Origin: Paenibacillus algorifonticola
GTDB lineage: Bacteria > Bacillota > Bacilli > Paenibacillales > Paenibacillaceae
Assembly (NCBI RefSeq): GCF_000971975.1
Contig: NZ_LAQO01000003.1
Span: 62,001 to 126,000, forward strand
Direction: 5' to 3'
Length of the DNA stretch: 64,000 nt
Every line of letters starts with the position of its first letter. Within the stretch, counting starts at the first letter, position 1. The notes under the pieces are model-generated. The model was not told where the DNA came from. It made no database searches and worked only from the letters and a program-made list of their open reading frames with translations. Positions 25,888-33,640 of this stretch are shown here, in pieces. Made by a program: the position numbers and the translations under genes.

Positions 25888-26586
25888 ATGATAGAGGTTT
25901 ATATGCTGCGGCTGGATGAGAGGAAAGCTGCGGCGCTTTATCCCGTGATGTTGAATTACGTTTCAGAAAGCAAGCGGGAAGCCGTCCGCCGGTACCGCCG
26001 GCCGATTGACGCTTATCGTTCGCTGACGGGTGAAATTTTGGCACGACTTGCCATTAGCAAGCGATGGCAGCTATCGAATGATGAGCTTTCGTTTTACAAA
26101 AATGAGTTTGGCAAGCCGCTGCTACATAACCCTTCCATCGGCTGTCATTTCAATGTGTCACATTCCGGTGACTGGGTAGTCTGCGCCTTCGGCGACTGCC
26201 CGGTTGGAATTGACATTGAGCGCATGAAACCACAAGACTTGTCCATTGCAGAGCGGTTTTTCACGTCGGATGAATATAAAATGCTGATGAGTCTGGCTGG
26301 CAGCCGCCAGCTCACGTATTTTTACCAGCTGTGGACGTTGAAAGAAAGCTATATCAAGGCAGTAGGCAAAGGAATGTCCATTCCACTTGACTCATTCTCC
26401 TTCCTCATCAAGGAGGACGGAGAAGTGGCGGCAAGCCTTGAAGAAGGGGCGTCTGCCGCTTATTTCATGCAGACGTTCGCAGATGATGATCATGCTATGG
26501 CACTGTGTGCATTTCATCAAATGGTGCCCATCTTTAAGGAGCTGGATTACGAGGAGCTGGAAAGCCTGCTTTCTACGCTCCATTAA
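25888..26586 (+). CDS. Sfp-type 4'-phosphopantetheinyl transferase
   Basis: Attaches phosphopantetheine to the ACPs and PCP of this pathway. 232 aa, the usual size of the Sfp/Gsp group. The family signature is clear: HFNVSHSGDWV, VGIDIERM (Mg-binding Asp/Glu) and LWTLKESYIKAVGKGM. The ATG at 25888 follows ATAGGAG, 10 bases after the AT stop. Its place in the operon suggests it is dedicated to this cluster, although Sfp enzymes are broad in specificity and may also serve other synthases of the cell. Confidence 0.94.
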   Translation: MIEVYMLRLDERKAAALYPVMLNYVSESKREAVRRYRRPIDAYRSLTGEILARLAISKRWQLSNDELSFYKNEFGKPLLHNPSIGCHFNVSHSGDWVVCAFGDCPVGIDIERMKPQDLSIAERFFTSDEYKMLMSLAGSRQLTYFYQLWTLKESYIKAVGKGMSIPLDSFSFLIKEDGEVAASLEEGASAAYFMQTFADDDHAMALCAFHQMVPIFKELDYEELESLLSTLH

Positions 26587-26636
26587 CAGCTAGCTGCTGA
26601 AAGGAATTTCAACCTTTTCCGGAGGAGGTAAATCCG

Positions 26637-27401
26637 ATGCTGATGAAAGACCATATCATTGTCGTATCAGGCGTTGCCAATGAGAAGAGTTTAGCGTGGG
26701 GGATTGCCAAATCGCTTCATCGGGAAGGAGCAAGGCTTGTGTTCACCTACCGAAAGGATAAGTCCTTGCGAAAACTGACGAAGCTGCTTCAGGAGCATGA
26801 CATGGACGCGGCAGCTGTTGTCCCATGCGATATATTGAATGATGCGAGCATTGCCGAAGCATTCAACACCATTGGAGAACAGGTCGGGACCATTCATGGA
26901 CTCGTCCATTCCATCGCCTATGCGGATCAGCTGCAAGGAGAGTATATCGATACGACGAGAGAAGGCTACCTGCTGGCGCAAAACGCCAGCAGCTTTTCAT
27001 TAGTGGCTATGGCTAAGCAGGCCCGCGGTTTAATGAAAGAGGGAGGCGCCATTGTGACGCAAACCTACATAGGATCTGGTCGTGTTGTGAAAAATTATAA
27101 TGTGATGGGTGTTGCGAAGGCCGCGCTCGAAGCAAGCGTACGCTACTTGGCTGAGGATTTAGGCAAGCATGGCATTCGTGTAAATGCCGTCTCAGCTGGA
27201 CCCGTGCTCACATCGGCAGCTTCAGCGATTGCTGATTTTCAAGATAAGCTGACGGCCATTGAGCAGCAGGCGCCGCTTCGGCGAAATATTGATCAGGATG
27301 AGGTAGGCGATACGGCTATGTTTTTGCTAAGCAATCTATCAAGAGGGATTACAGGTGAGGTTCTCCATGTCGATGCTGGCTACCATATTCTAGGATTGTA
27401 G
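26637..27401 (+). CDS. FabI-like enoyl-ACP reductase (trans-ER or resistance isozyme)
   Basis: NADH-dependent enoyl-ACP reductase of the FabI branch of SDR proteins, 254 aa. Visible: SGVANEKSLAWGIAKSL cofactor region, HSIAYAD loop, and catalytic Tyr and Lys in QTYIGSGRVVKNYNVMGVAK. SRGITGEVLHVDAGYH at the C-terminus is typical of FabI. Start ATG at 26637 with GGAGGAGG upstream. Two roles are possible. It could reduce a double bond of the growing chain in trans, but no DH domain is seen in the modules here to make that double bond. Or it could be a drug-insensitive copy protecting the host, as the BatG isozyme does in kalimantacin/batumin producers. The loop after HSIAYAD is shorter by eye than in Bacillus FabI. 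Confidence 0.88.
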   Translation: MLMKDHIIVVSGVANEKSLAWGIAKSLHREGARLVFTYRKDKSLRKLTKLLQEHDMDAAAVVPCDILNDASIAEAFNTIGEQVGTIHGLVHSIAYADQLQGEYIDTTREGYLLAQNASSFSLVAMAKQARGLMKEGGAIVTQTYIGSGRVVKNYNVMGVAKAALEASVRYLAEDLGKHGIRVNAVSAGPVLTSAASAIADFQDKLTAIEQQAPLRRNIDQDEVGDTAMFLLSNLSRGITGEVLHVDAGYHILGL

Positions 27402-27438
27402 CATGTGATGGCCATTACACAGCGGGAGGAGGCAAGTC

Positions 27439-28419
27439 ATGTCAAGAAAAGCGCTATACCTTCAAGAGCCGGAAATTAGCACGTACACCTCATACGGATG
27501 CTTGTTTTCCATCATGAGCGAACCGTTATGGCCGTGGGTCTTCAATCATTTTATTCAAATCAGATATGCCAAGGGTTGGAAAATGTTCGCTTTTGACAAT
27601 CACCATATGCTGCTTAAAAACTGTCCCGGCCTATCCTTTTATCAGCTTCCCCAGGACATGGTCGTTGCCAAATGGGGGAAATCGTTAAAGGAGGTCATTA
27701 TTGAGTCGATAGATTTAGGCTATTATTTATATATTTTTGTAGACCGGCACCATATATCGTTGGCGGATTCATACCAAAATGGGCATAATATTCATGATCT
27801 ATTGATTTACGGATATGATTCGGACAAGGAAATGGCGCTTGTCGCCGACAACTTTGAGGAGCGGTTTATAAAGGCGGAATGCCCTTTTTCAGAATTGGAG
27901 GAGGGTTATTGGTGTCTGCCGGACAAATACGATTTCTGGACGGAAATTCGTTTTTTGAAGCGTCATACAGCCGTTGAATGCAGCATTAATATGGAACAAA
28001 TTGCGGCCGGGATGGAAAATTATCTTTACTCCAAACCAACGTTTGATATGGTAGAGGAGCAGCAGTTCGATTTCGGATTCCAAGCGCTGCAGCGGCTTCT
28101 GCCGGATTTGCAGGAGATTAATTCCTCATCATCTGCCCAATTTGATCTGCGTGCGTTTCACCTGCTGTATGAGCACAAAATTTTAATGGAGAAGCGCCTT
28201 GCCTATTTGATGGAATATGGGTACATGCAGCATGACCAGCATCTATTAGACACTAGCGCGGTTTTGAAGCATCATTATTTGTCCTTGCGAAATTTAGTTA
28301 TTAAATACAGATTTAAAGAAGACGAGAAGCTGTTGTTAAGTATTTTTGATAAGCTGAGAGAAAATATGGAGCAGGAGCAGCTATTTATATTAAGCTGTTT
28401 AGAGAAGATGAAAACGTAG
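27439..28419 (+). CDS. Stand-alone BtrH-like cysteine acyltransferase candidate
   Basis: 326 aa protein resembling the butirosin BtrH N-terminal family. Features: Cys21 in YTSYGCLFSIM, a beta-rich core YYLYIFVDRHH, then HNIHDLLIYGYD with His119, and VADNF with Asp137; these would form a Cys-His-Asp set. The C-terminal ~150 residues are helical and charged, as in the tail of the NRPS domain at 17328-20945. BtrH transfers an acyl group from an ACP to an amine. It may act with, or after, the fused BtrH-like domain to release or cap the product. Last gene of the operon, 37 bases after the FabI-like gene, with GGGAGGAGG before the ATG, and followed by a hairpin terminator. Function is inferred from remote similarity. 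Confidence 0.72.
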   Translation: MSRKALYLQEPEISTYTSYGCLFSIMSEPLWPWVFNHFIQIRYAKGWKMFAFDNHHMLLKNCPGLSFYQLPQDMVVAKWGKSLKEVIIESIDLGYYLYIFVDRHHISLADSYQNGHNIHDLLIYGYDSDKEMALVADNFEERFIKAECPFSELEEGYWCLPDKYDFWTEIRFLKRHTAVECSINMEQIAAGMENYLYSKPTFDMVEEQQFDFGFQALQRLLPDLQEINSSSSAQFDLRAFHLLYEHKILMEKRLAYLMEYGYMQHDQHLLDTSAVLKHHYLSLRNLVIKYRFKEDEKLLLSIFDKLRENMEQEQLFILSCLEKMKT

Positions 28420-28430
28420 CGGTACCCTTA

Positions 28431-28466
28431 TCAAAAAGCGCAAGGCATTGTCCTGGCGCTTTTTGA
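28431..28466 (+). terminator. Terminator closing the biosynthetic operon
   Basis: Perfect 11-bp stem TCAAAAAGCGC / GCGCTTTTTGA with a 14-base loop, starting 11 bases after the stop of the BtrH-like gene. The right arm carries the T run. It marks the 3' end of the PKS/NRPS transcription unit. Confidence 0.85.
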
Positions 28467-28684
28467 AGTGCTATTTTGTACATACAATTTTAAAAAATAG
28501 TTTCGAGTTATGGATAGAGTAGAGAAATATAGATAAGGAAGTGGCAAAAGACTGGTCTCACCTTGGTAAGCATCCGTTTTTGTTGTATCATATGACATGC
28601 TCATTGACTTTAAATCTTAAACGGGAGCCGTCCCAAAAATTTGAATGGACAAAAGTAAATTTAATCAATAAGGAGACCTATAAA

Positions 28685-29272
28685 ATGAAGTATGAACTAC
28701 ATAAAGCATTTTGGCTTCATGAACCGAAAGAGTATGCCGTGGATGAAAATAAGATTACGATTACAACGGAGCCGGGAACCGATTTTTGGCAGCGCACCTA
28801 TTACGGTTTTCAAAATGATTCCGCCCCCGCTTTATTGCTAAAAACGGTCGATCCCTACTTTTCATTTGTTGTGAAGACGGAATTTAACAGTAAACATCGA
28901 TACGACCAGTGCGGCGTTATCCTTTATCAAAACAGTGAAAACTGGTTTAAAGCTTCTATTGAATTTGAAAATGATGAATATCAACGGTTAGGGAGTGTCG
29001 TCACCAACCATGGGTTTTCGGATTGGGCGACGACGGATATCCCGGCAAATGTAAAGACGATGTACTACCGATTAAGCCGCCGTGAAAGTGATTATTGTAT
29101 CGAAAGTTCATATGACGGAATCATTTATAAACAAATGCGAATATTTCATTTATTTGAAGGCGGAGAAGAAATTCAATTTGGCGTATACGCTTGCAGCCCG
29201 GAACAATCTTCGTTTGATGCTGTTTTCAGTGAGCTTGAAGTAACGGAATGCAAATGGAAGGCACATCAATAA
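28685..29272 (+). CDS. DUF1349 concanavalin-like domain protein
   Basis: 195 aa soluble protein. AAGGAG lies just upstream of the ATG at 28685, which gives MKYELHKAFWLHEP; a longer reading from 28541 lacks a ribosome site. The sequence fits the DUF1349 family (concanavalin A-like beta-sandwich, named after a yeast regulator of enolase): FWQRTYYGF near the start, VKTEFNSKHRYDQCGVILY, and a final SELEVTECKW strand. Members are thought to bind carbohydrate, but no reaction is known. It is a single gene with its own terminator; there is no evidence that it belongs to the synthase cluster. Confidence 0.75.
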   Translation: MKYELHKAFWLHEPKEYAVDENKITITTEPGTDFWQRTYYGFQNDSAPALLLKTVDPYFSFVVKTEFNSKHRYDQCGVILYQNSENWFKASIEFENDEYQRLGSVVTNHGFSDWATTDIPANVKTMYYRLSRRESDYCIESSYDGIIYKQMRIFHLFEGGEEIQFGVYACSPEQSSFDAVFSELEVTECKWKAHQ

Positions 29273-29283
29273 AAGGGAAAAAA

Positions 29284-29320
29284 ATACCCCGAAATCCACA
29301 AGGATTCCGGGGTATTTTTT
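29284..29320. terminator. Bidirectional terminator between convergent genes
   Basis: Stem ATACCCCGAAATCC / GGATTCCGGGGTAT (14 bp, one mismatch), loop of 4 bases, flanked by A run and T run. It can end both the DUF1349 gene and the MFS gene coming from the other strand. Confidence 0.88.
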
Positions 29321-29350
29321 ATGACACGGTCAAGCTTTTTTAATCTGCGT

Positions 29351-30778
29351 TTAAATCAATCTGCGGGATAAGCTGCTTACAAACAAGACAACAGAAAGTC
29401 CGGCTGTTATAAGTCCAATAGTATGAAGTCCGCTAGATGTAATCGCACCGCCAAAGGTCAGTCCCAGCAAACTGGTGGATAAAATGCTCCCGATTGAACG
29501 AAACGTGACATACAAGCCGGAAGCTGCTCCGGTCTCTTCTGCTGGGGTTACCACATATAGAGCGGTTTGCAGCCCCATATTGTTGAATCCGTTAGGAATG
29601 CCAAGCATTGCATTAATCAGAACAATCATAAGGATTGAGCTGTTATCACCCAACAGCAGCAGCAACAGCGTGCTGAGCACAAGGAGAGCATTGCCGGCGA
29701 TAATCGTTGTACGGTAGCCGAAGCGCTTGTTGCACCTGACTGCAACGGAAGTCATGATTACACCGAGTCCGGCTAATGGAAGCATAAGTAAGCCTGTTGT
29801 TTTCGGATCAAAGCCTTTAACTTGGCTGAGCCATAGCGGGATACAGAAGAAAAGGGAATAGAAAACTATATTTACTCCAACATACTGAATGTACACAGAC
29901 CGCAGGCGTCGGTTGGAAGTGAGCATTTGCAAGTTAAGAAACGGATTTGATGCGCGTTTTTCCCATATCATAAGTGCAAGCATGGATACGACTGCGCAGC
30001 CAAGAAGCCACCAGGACATACCTTTTGTCAGTGACAACAAGAACAACATTAGAGTGGTAAGCATGACCATAAAGAGAGTAATTCCCGGAATATCGATACG
30101 TGACCAAATGTTGGAGACAACGGCACCACTTTCGCTGCTTGTTGCTTGTCGGGCATGGTCCTTGGGCAGCCATAGGCGGGCAATGAACAATGTGGCCAGC
30201 ACAATAGGAATATTGATCCAGAAAATAGATTGCCATCCGACAGAACCGACAAGAATGCCTCCAAGTGTGGGCCCGAATGCAGCCATGACGTTAGCCATAA
30301 TGGAGACTAGGGCTAAGGCCGAAGAGATCCGGTCCGGATGATCCTGCTCATTGTGCCTTGCAGCGGTGGAGCGCAGCATGGACATGCCAGCTGGAAAAGC
30401 GACGGCGCTGCCTAGCGCTTGTATGATCCTCAACGTCAAAAGCAAGCCGAAGTTTTGGGTCCATATGGCCAGCAGGCTGCTGATCAGAACGAGTACAAGT
30501 CCGCTCATAAATAATTTTTTGGCTCCAAACAGATCGGATAGCTTGCCTGCAAGAGAGGGACCAACGGCCCCAGCTAAGTAAAAGCCCGAAAGCAGCCAAG
30601 TGACGGTAGCCAAATTGACCTGAAATGCATTGCCGATCTGTAAGAGGGCAACGGCAATCATGGATGAATTGAGCGGATTGAGGAGCACGCCAAGCGCGAC
30701 AACCCATGCAACCTTACGGATAATCTTATCCGGATTTTCAGTTGATCGTGAAGTGGGAAAAGCTAACTGCTGTGCCAT
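29351..30778 (-). CDS. MFS drug exporter, DHA2 (EmrB/QacA) family
   Basis: 475 aa with about 14 hydrophobic segments, the size and layout of DHA2 proton-driven drug exporters. The cytoplasmic motif GKLSDLFGAKKLF (motif A form) follows TM2, and LRIIQALGSAVAFPAGMSML covers motif B/C. Located in the cell membrane. It diverges from a LysR-type regulator across a 119-base AT-rich gap, so that regulator probably controls it. It lies 900 bases from the synthase operon on the opposite strand and could export its product, but position alone does not prove this. Confidence 0.9.
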   Translation of the reverse strand: MAQQLAFPTSRSTENPDKIIRKVAWVVALGVLLNPLNSSMIAVALLQIGNAFQVNLATVTWLLSGFYLAGAVGPSLAGKLSDLFGAKKLFMSGLVLVLISSLLAIWTQNFGLLLTLRIIQALGSAVAFPAGMSMLRSTAARHNEQDHPDRISSALALVSIMANVMAAFGPTLGGILVGSVGWQSIFWINIPIVLATLFIARLWLPKDHARQATSSESGAVVSNIWSRIDIPGITLFMVMLTTLMLFLLSLTKGMSWWLLGCAVVSMLALMIWEKRASNPFLNLQMLTSNRRLRSVYIQYVGVNIVFYSLFFCIPLWLSQVKGFDPKTTGLLMLPLAGLGVIMTSVAVRCNKRFGYRTTIIAGNALLVLSTLLLLLLGDNSSILMIVLINAMLGIPNGFNNMGLQTALYVVTPAEETGAASGLYVTFRSIGSILSTSLLGLTFGGAITSSGLHTIGLITAGLSVVLFVSSLSRRLI

Positions 30779-30897
30779 GGGCGACCTCCAAAGTGCATTA
30801 GAATATTCCCAGTATAAATCATTATATTTATTATTAAAAATATATAAATTATTATATAATCATAATTAAATTCATATGAATGAAAGGAGGAACGAAT
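30779..30897. promoter_or_regulatory. Divergent MFS/LysR promoter region
   Basis: 119 bases, extremely AT-rich, between the two divergent start codons. It holds several TATAAT-like hexamers on both strands (for example around 30853-30858) and A/T palindromes. LysR proteins usually bind T-N11-A sites in such gaps; no single site can be picked by eye. Confidence 0.4.
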
Positions 30898-31821
30898 TTG
30901 GATATCATACATCTCAAATATTTTCAAACGGTTGCTCGTACGGAGCATATGACAAAAGCGGCAAATCAATTAAATATTGCCCAGCCGGCACTCAGCATGA
31001 TCATATCGCGATTGGAGGATGATTTAGGCGCCTCTTTATTTAATCGGGTAGGCAGGCAGATTCGCCTCAATGAACAGGGCAAAGCCTATCTAAAGAGAGT
31101 TAATATCGCACTGGCAAGTTTGGAAGAAGGAAGAAGAGAAATTTCGGCATTAGCTGATCAGGAGCAAAATAGAATTGCCCTGGCTGTCACTACGCTAAAT
31201 CGGTTATCGAAAGTGCTTTCTCCTTATCTTGCTCAATATCCAGACGTTAATTTTAGAATTACGCAGGCATCTACAGAACAGGACAAACTGCTGTTGCTTG
31301 AACGCAACGAGATTGATTTTTTTCTGACAACTGAATTAATTAGCCGCGATGATATTAGGCATGTGCCGCTCGTGACCGAGGAAATTATGATTGCGGTGCC
31401 ACCTACACATAGATTGGCTGGTACTACACGGATTTCGCTCCATGAAGCGGCCCAGGAAGACTTTATTTCCCTCAAGCAGGGATATTCCTTTAGAGAAATA
31501 ATGGATGCGTATTGTAAGGAAGCCGGCTTCATACCTCGCACGATTTGTGAGGGTGATGAGCCAGCGGCGATTGCGAGTCTCGTGCGTTCAGGATTGGGGA
31601 TTGCCTTCCAGCCGGCAGGCTCTCGTGGAGAGTACCCAGACCTTTCCTACATTGAAATTGAAAAACCATCATGCCAATTGACCTTTTATCTTGCATGGAT
31701 GAAGGATCGTTACCTATCACTTGCAGCGATAACCTTCCGTGAATATATCATTCAACATTTTAATAGTCTGACTTCTTCATTGAAAGATACAAAGAAAGCT
31801 ACAAATAATCAAGCATTGTAG
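30898..31821 (+). CDS. LysR-family transcriptional regulator
   Basis: 307 aa. An AAAGGAGG site at 30883-30890 points to the TTG at 30898 as start, giving MDIIHLKYFQTVARTEHMTKAA; an in-frame ATG at 30880 overlaps that site and is rejected. Residues 1-60 form the winged helix-turn-helix (AANQLNIAQPALSMIISRLE), followed by the linker helix and an effector-binding domain (LDDLG.SLF.R and SLVRSGLGIAFQP are typical). It probably regulates the divergent MFS exporter in response to a small ligand. Confidence 0.93.
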   Translation: MDIIHLKYFQTVARTEHMTKAANQLNIAQPALSMIISRLEDDLGASLFNRVGRQIRLNEQGKAYLKRVNIALASLEEGRREISALADQEQNRIALAVTTLNRLSKVLSPYLAQYPDVNFRITQASTEQDKLLLLERNEIDFFLTTELISRDDIRHVPLVTEEIMIAVPPTHRLAGTTRISLHEAAQEDFISLKQGYSFREIMDAYCKEAGFIPRTICEGDEPAAIASLVRSGLGIAFQPAGSRGEYPDLSYIEIEKPSCQLTFYLAWMKDRYLSLAAITFREYIIQHFNSLTSSLKDTKKATNNQAL

Positions 31822-31856
31822 TGACTCTAATCTAGAAATAAAAGGAGTCCGATCTC

Positions 31857-32484
31857 GTCTGAAGGACAGCCGTTTCTAACCTTTAAAGATGCTGCTGATC
31901 AAGACGTTATTTTAATGCATAAACCAGAGCGAATCGTTGTTTTGAACACCGAGGCACTGGAATTGTTCTATCAGCTTGGGGGAACGGCTGTTGGACTGGC
32001 AACTGCGTCTGGCACGACATTGACGGAGGGAGCAGAAGCAGCTGAAAATGTAGGAGAGATTCAGGCCATTGTCGACAAGGTACCAAATGAAACGTATACG
32101 ATCATTGGCAGCATATCCGCTCTGCTGTTCGCAAGGCGAATGAATATTCTTGCTTTGGATGAGCACAACGCGAAGGGCTTGGGTCTCAACGTGGAAGCAA
32201 CGCGAATGCTCGTCATTGCGGTAGCAGCGCTGCTGCCTGCCTCAGCATTTATTGGCGTTGCTGTATTGACCATTTTTGATACATTTTCCAGAATTTTATT
32301 TGCTCCGATTGAACTGCCTGTAGGCATTATGATGGGTGCGATCGGGGCTCCGTTTTTCGTTTATTTATTAAGGAAGAAGGGGTCGCAGGTTCAGAAAAAC
32401 ACGACGGACTTTAATGGCTCGAATGAGCCATTTTTAGATTTTAAAACAATAAGCGCAACAGAGTGTAGCAACGGCGCTAACTAG
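31857..32484 (+). pseudogene. Relic of siderophore ABC transporter: FhuD-like start fused to FecCD permease end
   Basis: Reading in frame from about 31857, the first part (TFKDAADQDVILM, HKPERIVVLNTEALELFYQ) matches the start of a mature Fe(III)-siderophore binding protein but has no signal peptide or start site. After about residue 80 the sequence becomes the cytoplasmic and C-terminal part of a FecCD-type permease (LDEHNAKGLGLNVEATR, APIELPVGIMMGAIGAPFF, YLLRKKG). The binding protein C-terminal lobe and the permease N-terminus are missing, as is the GxIGFVGLIAPH-like region. A large deletion has fused two neighbouring transport genes in one open frame. It is unlikely to transport anything; an intact 189-codon frame from ATG 31918 may still be translated. 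Confidence 0.75.
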
Positions 32485-32564
32485 CCAGAGCGCTATTTTC
32501 TTTCCCCGTATGGGTGATACAATCACTTTATACATCTCAAAGCAAAAGAATCCAGGGGGAGCTT

Positions 32565-33452
32565 ATGAATAAACGTAAACAACTACTGTTGGACACAGCA
32601 CTTGTGCTATTTGAGGAATATGGTGTAGCGAATACTTCGATTCAAATGATTTTGGACCGATCAGGCGTATCCAAAGGAACATTTTACAAATTTTTCGGTT
32701 CCAAGGATGATTGTATTCTTGCGATTTTGGAACAACGTATGCAGGAGGACATGATCATTCGAAAAGATCTGGAAGCCCGCAACTACGCCTCTGACTTTGA
32801 CTTACTAGTGGATCAAATTGTAATTCCGATGACGGTCCCGGAAAAGCAGCGTGTTCTAGAATTATTTTGGACAGGCTTATATTCAGGGGAATTCGATTTG
32901 CAAAATCTGACCCGAATCCAGTTGAATTGGTTATCGGGACGACTGACCCAATTATATGGTGAAGAATTACAAGCCTATACCTATGAAGGAGCTATATTTT
33001 GTTTGGGCACTATCCATCAAATTTCAAATACATGGCGGAATTTTCGCCTCGAACAGCCGAATTGGAAAAATCTCGTGCCCAAGGTGCTGAATTACGTCGA
33101 AATTTTGTTGAGAGCCATGTTAGAGAGGCATGAACATATGATTGATCCTGACATCCTTGCGTTGATCAACCCATTATCAAAACAGATCGTGCTTGATAAA
33201 GACAGCTTAGTGGCCGAACTTCAAACTTTCAGTCGTTCCATTAATCAATCGCAAGCATCCACCAAAGCCAAAGAACTTACAAAAGGGCTTTTGTCATTGG
33301 TTAGGGATGCTGAGCTCAATATATCGATATTAGAAGTGGTATTAAAGGCCTTTCAAATCGAATTTGAATCCAGCTCCTATCAGAATGAAGCAAGAAAAAT
33401 TGCCAAAGAATGCTGGTGGTATATGGAGCAAAGCAGACCACATCCGAAATAA
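32565..33452 (+). CDS. TetR-family regulator with long C-terminal domain
   Basis: 295 aa; the ATG at 32565 follows AGGGGGAG. The N-terminal helix-turn-helix is clear (TSIQMILDRSGVSKGTFYKFFGSKDD). The protein is about 100 residues longer than a usual TetR; the extra part is helical and charged (KAKELTKGLLSLVRDAELNISI) and may be an enlarged ligand or dimer domain. It is followed in the same direction by a P450 gene. Two near-identical 24-base repeats lie between the two genes and are candidate binding sites. Confidence 0.88.
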   Translation: MNKRKQLLLDTALVLFEEYGVANTSIQMILDRSGVSKGTFYKFFGSKDDCILAILEQRMQEDMIIRKDLEARNYASDFDLLVDQIVIPMTVPEKQRVLELFWTGLYSGEFDLQNLTRIQLNWLSGRLTQLYGEELQAYTYEGAIFCLGTIHQISNTWRNFRLEQPNWKNLVPKVLNYVEILLRAMLERHEHMIDPDILALINPLSKQIVLDKDSLVAELQTFSRSINQSQASTKAKELTKGLLSLVRDAELNISILEVVLKAFQIEFESSSYQNEARKIAKECWWYMEQSRPHPK

Positions 33453-33469
33453 GCTAAACGGATGAAAAA

Positions 33470-33493
33470 ATAAAATGAACGATTCGTATAAAT
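33470..33493 (+). repeat. Direct repeat copy 1 before P450 gene
   Basis: Reads ATAAAATGAACG followed by ATTCGTATAAAT. The second copy at 33544-33567 has the same first 12 bases and a similar TATAA-containing end. Spacing of copies is 74 bases. Possible operator pair for the upstream TetR protein. Confidence 0.5.
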
Positions 33494-33543
33494 AAAAACC
33501 TTTAATATAGAGATCTTCCAAATAGTTCTTACGAATTATTCCA

Positions 33544-33567
33544 ATAAAATGAACGGGTGGTATAATT
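33544..33567 (+). repeat. Direct repeat copy 2 before P450 gene
   Basis: Reads ATAAAATGAACG followed by GGTGGTATAATT. The TATAAT it contains could be the -10 box of the P450 promoter, so a protein bound here would block transcription. No good -35 box is seen 17 bases upstream, which suggests that activation or a weak promoter is involved. Confidence 0.5.
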
Positions 33568-33640
33568 ATTATGATAAAGGGCGGCGAAAGCTTGCTCTGT
33601 TTTGAGAAATCATGAGGTTATTTTTGGAGGTGGCATCTTA

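Noticed and set aside
26637..27401. FabI-like gene as an ordinary housekeeping fabI
   Set aside because: It is embedded in the operon between the phosphopantetheinyl transferase and the BtrH-like gene, which favours a pathway role; genome context is needed to be certain.
28541..28684. Longer N-terminus for the DUF1349 protein
   Set aside because: The extra residues do not belong to the domain and AAGGAG sits directly before the ATG at 28685.
29351..30778. MFS exporter as part of the synthase cluster
   Set aside because: It lies on the opposite strand behind two terminators and is paired with its own LysR regulator; a link is possible but not supported by the sequence.
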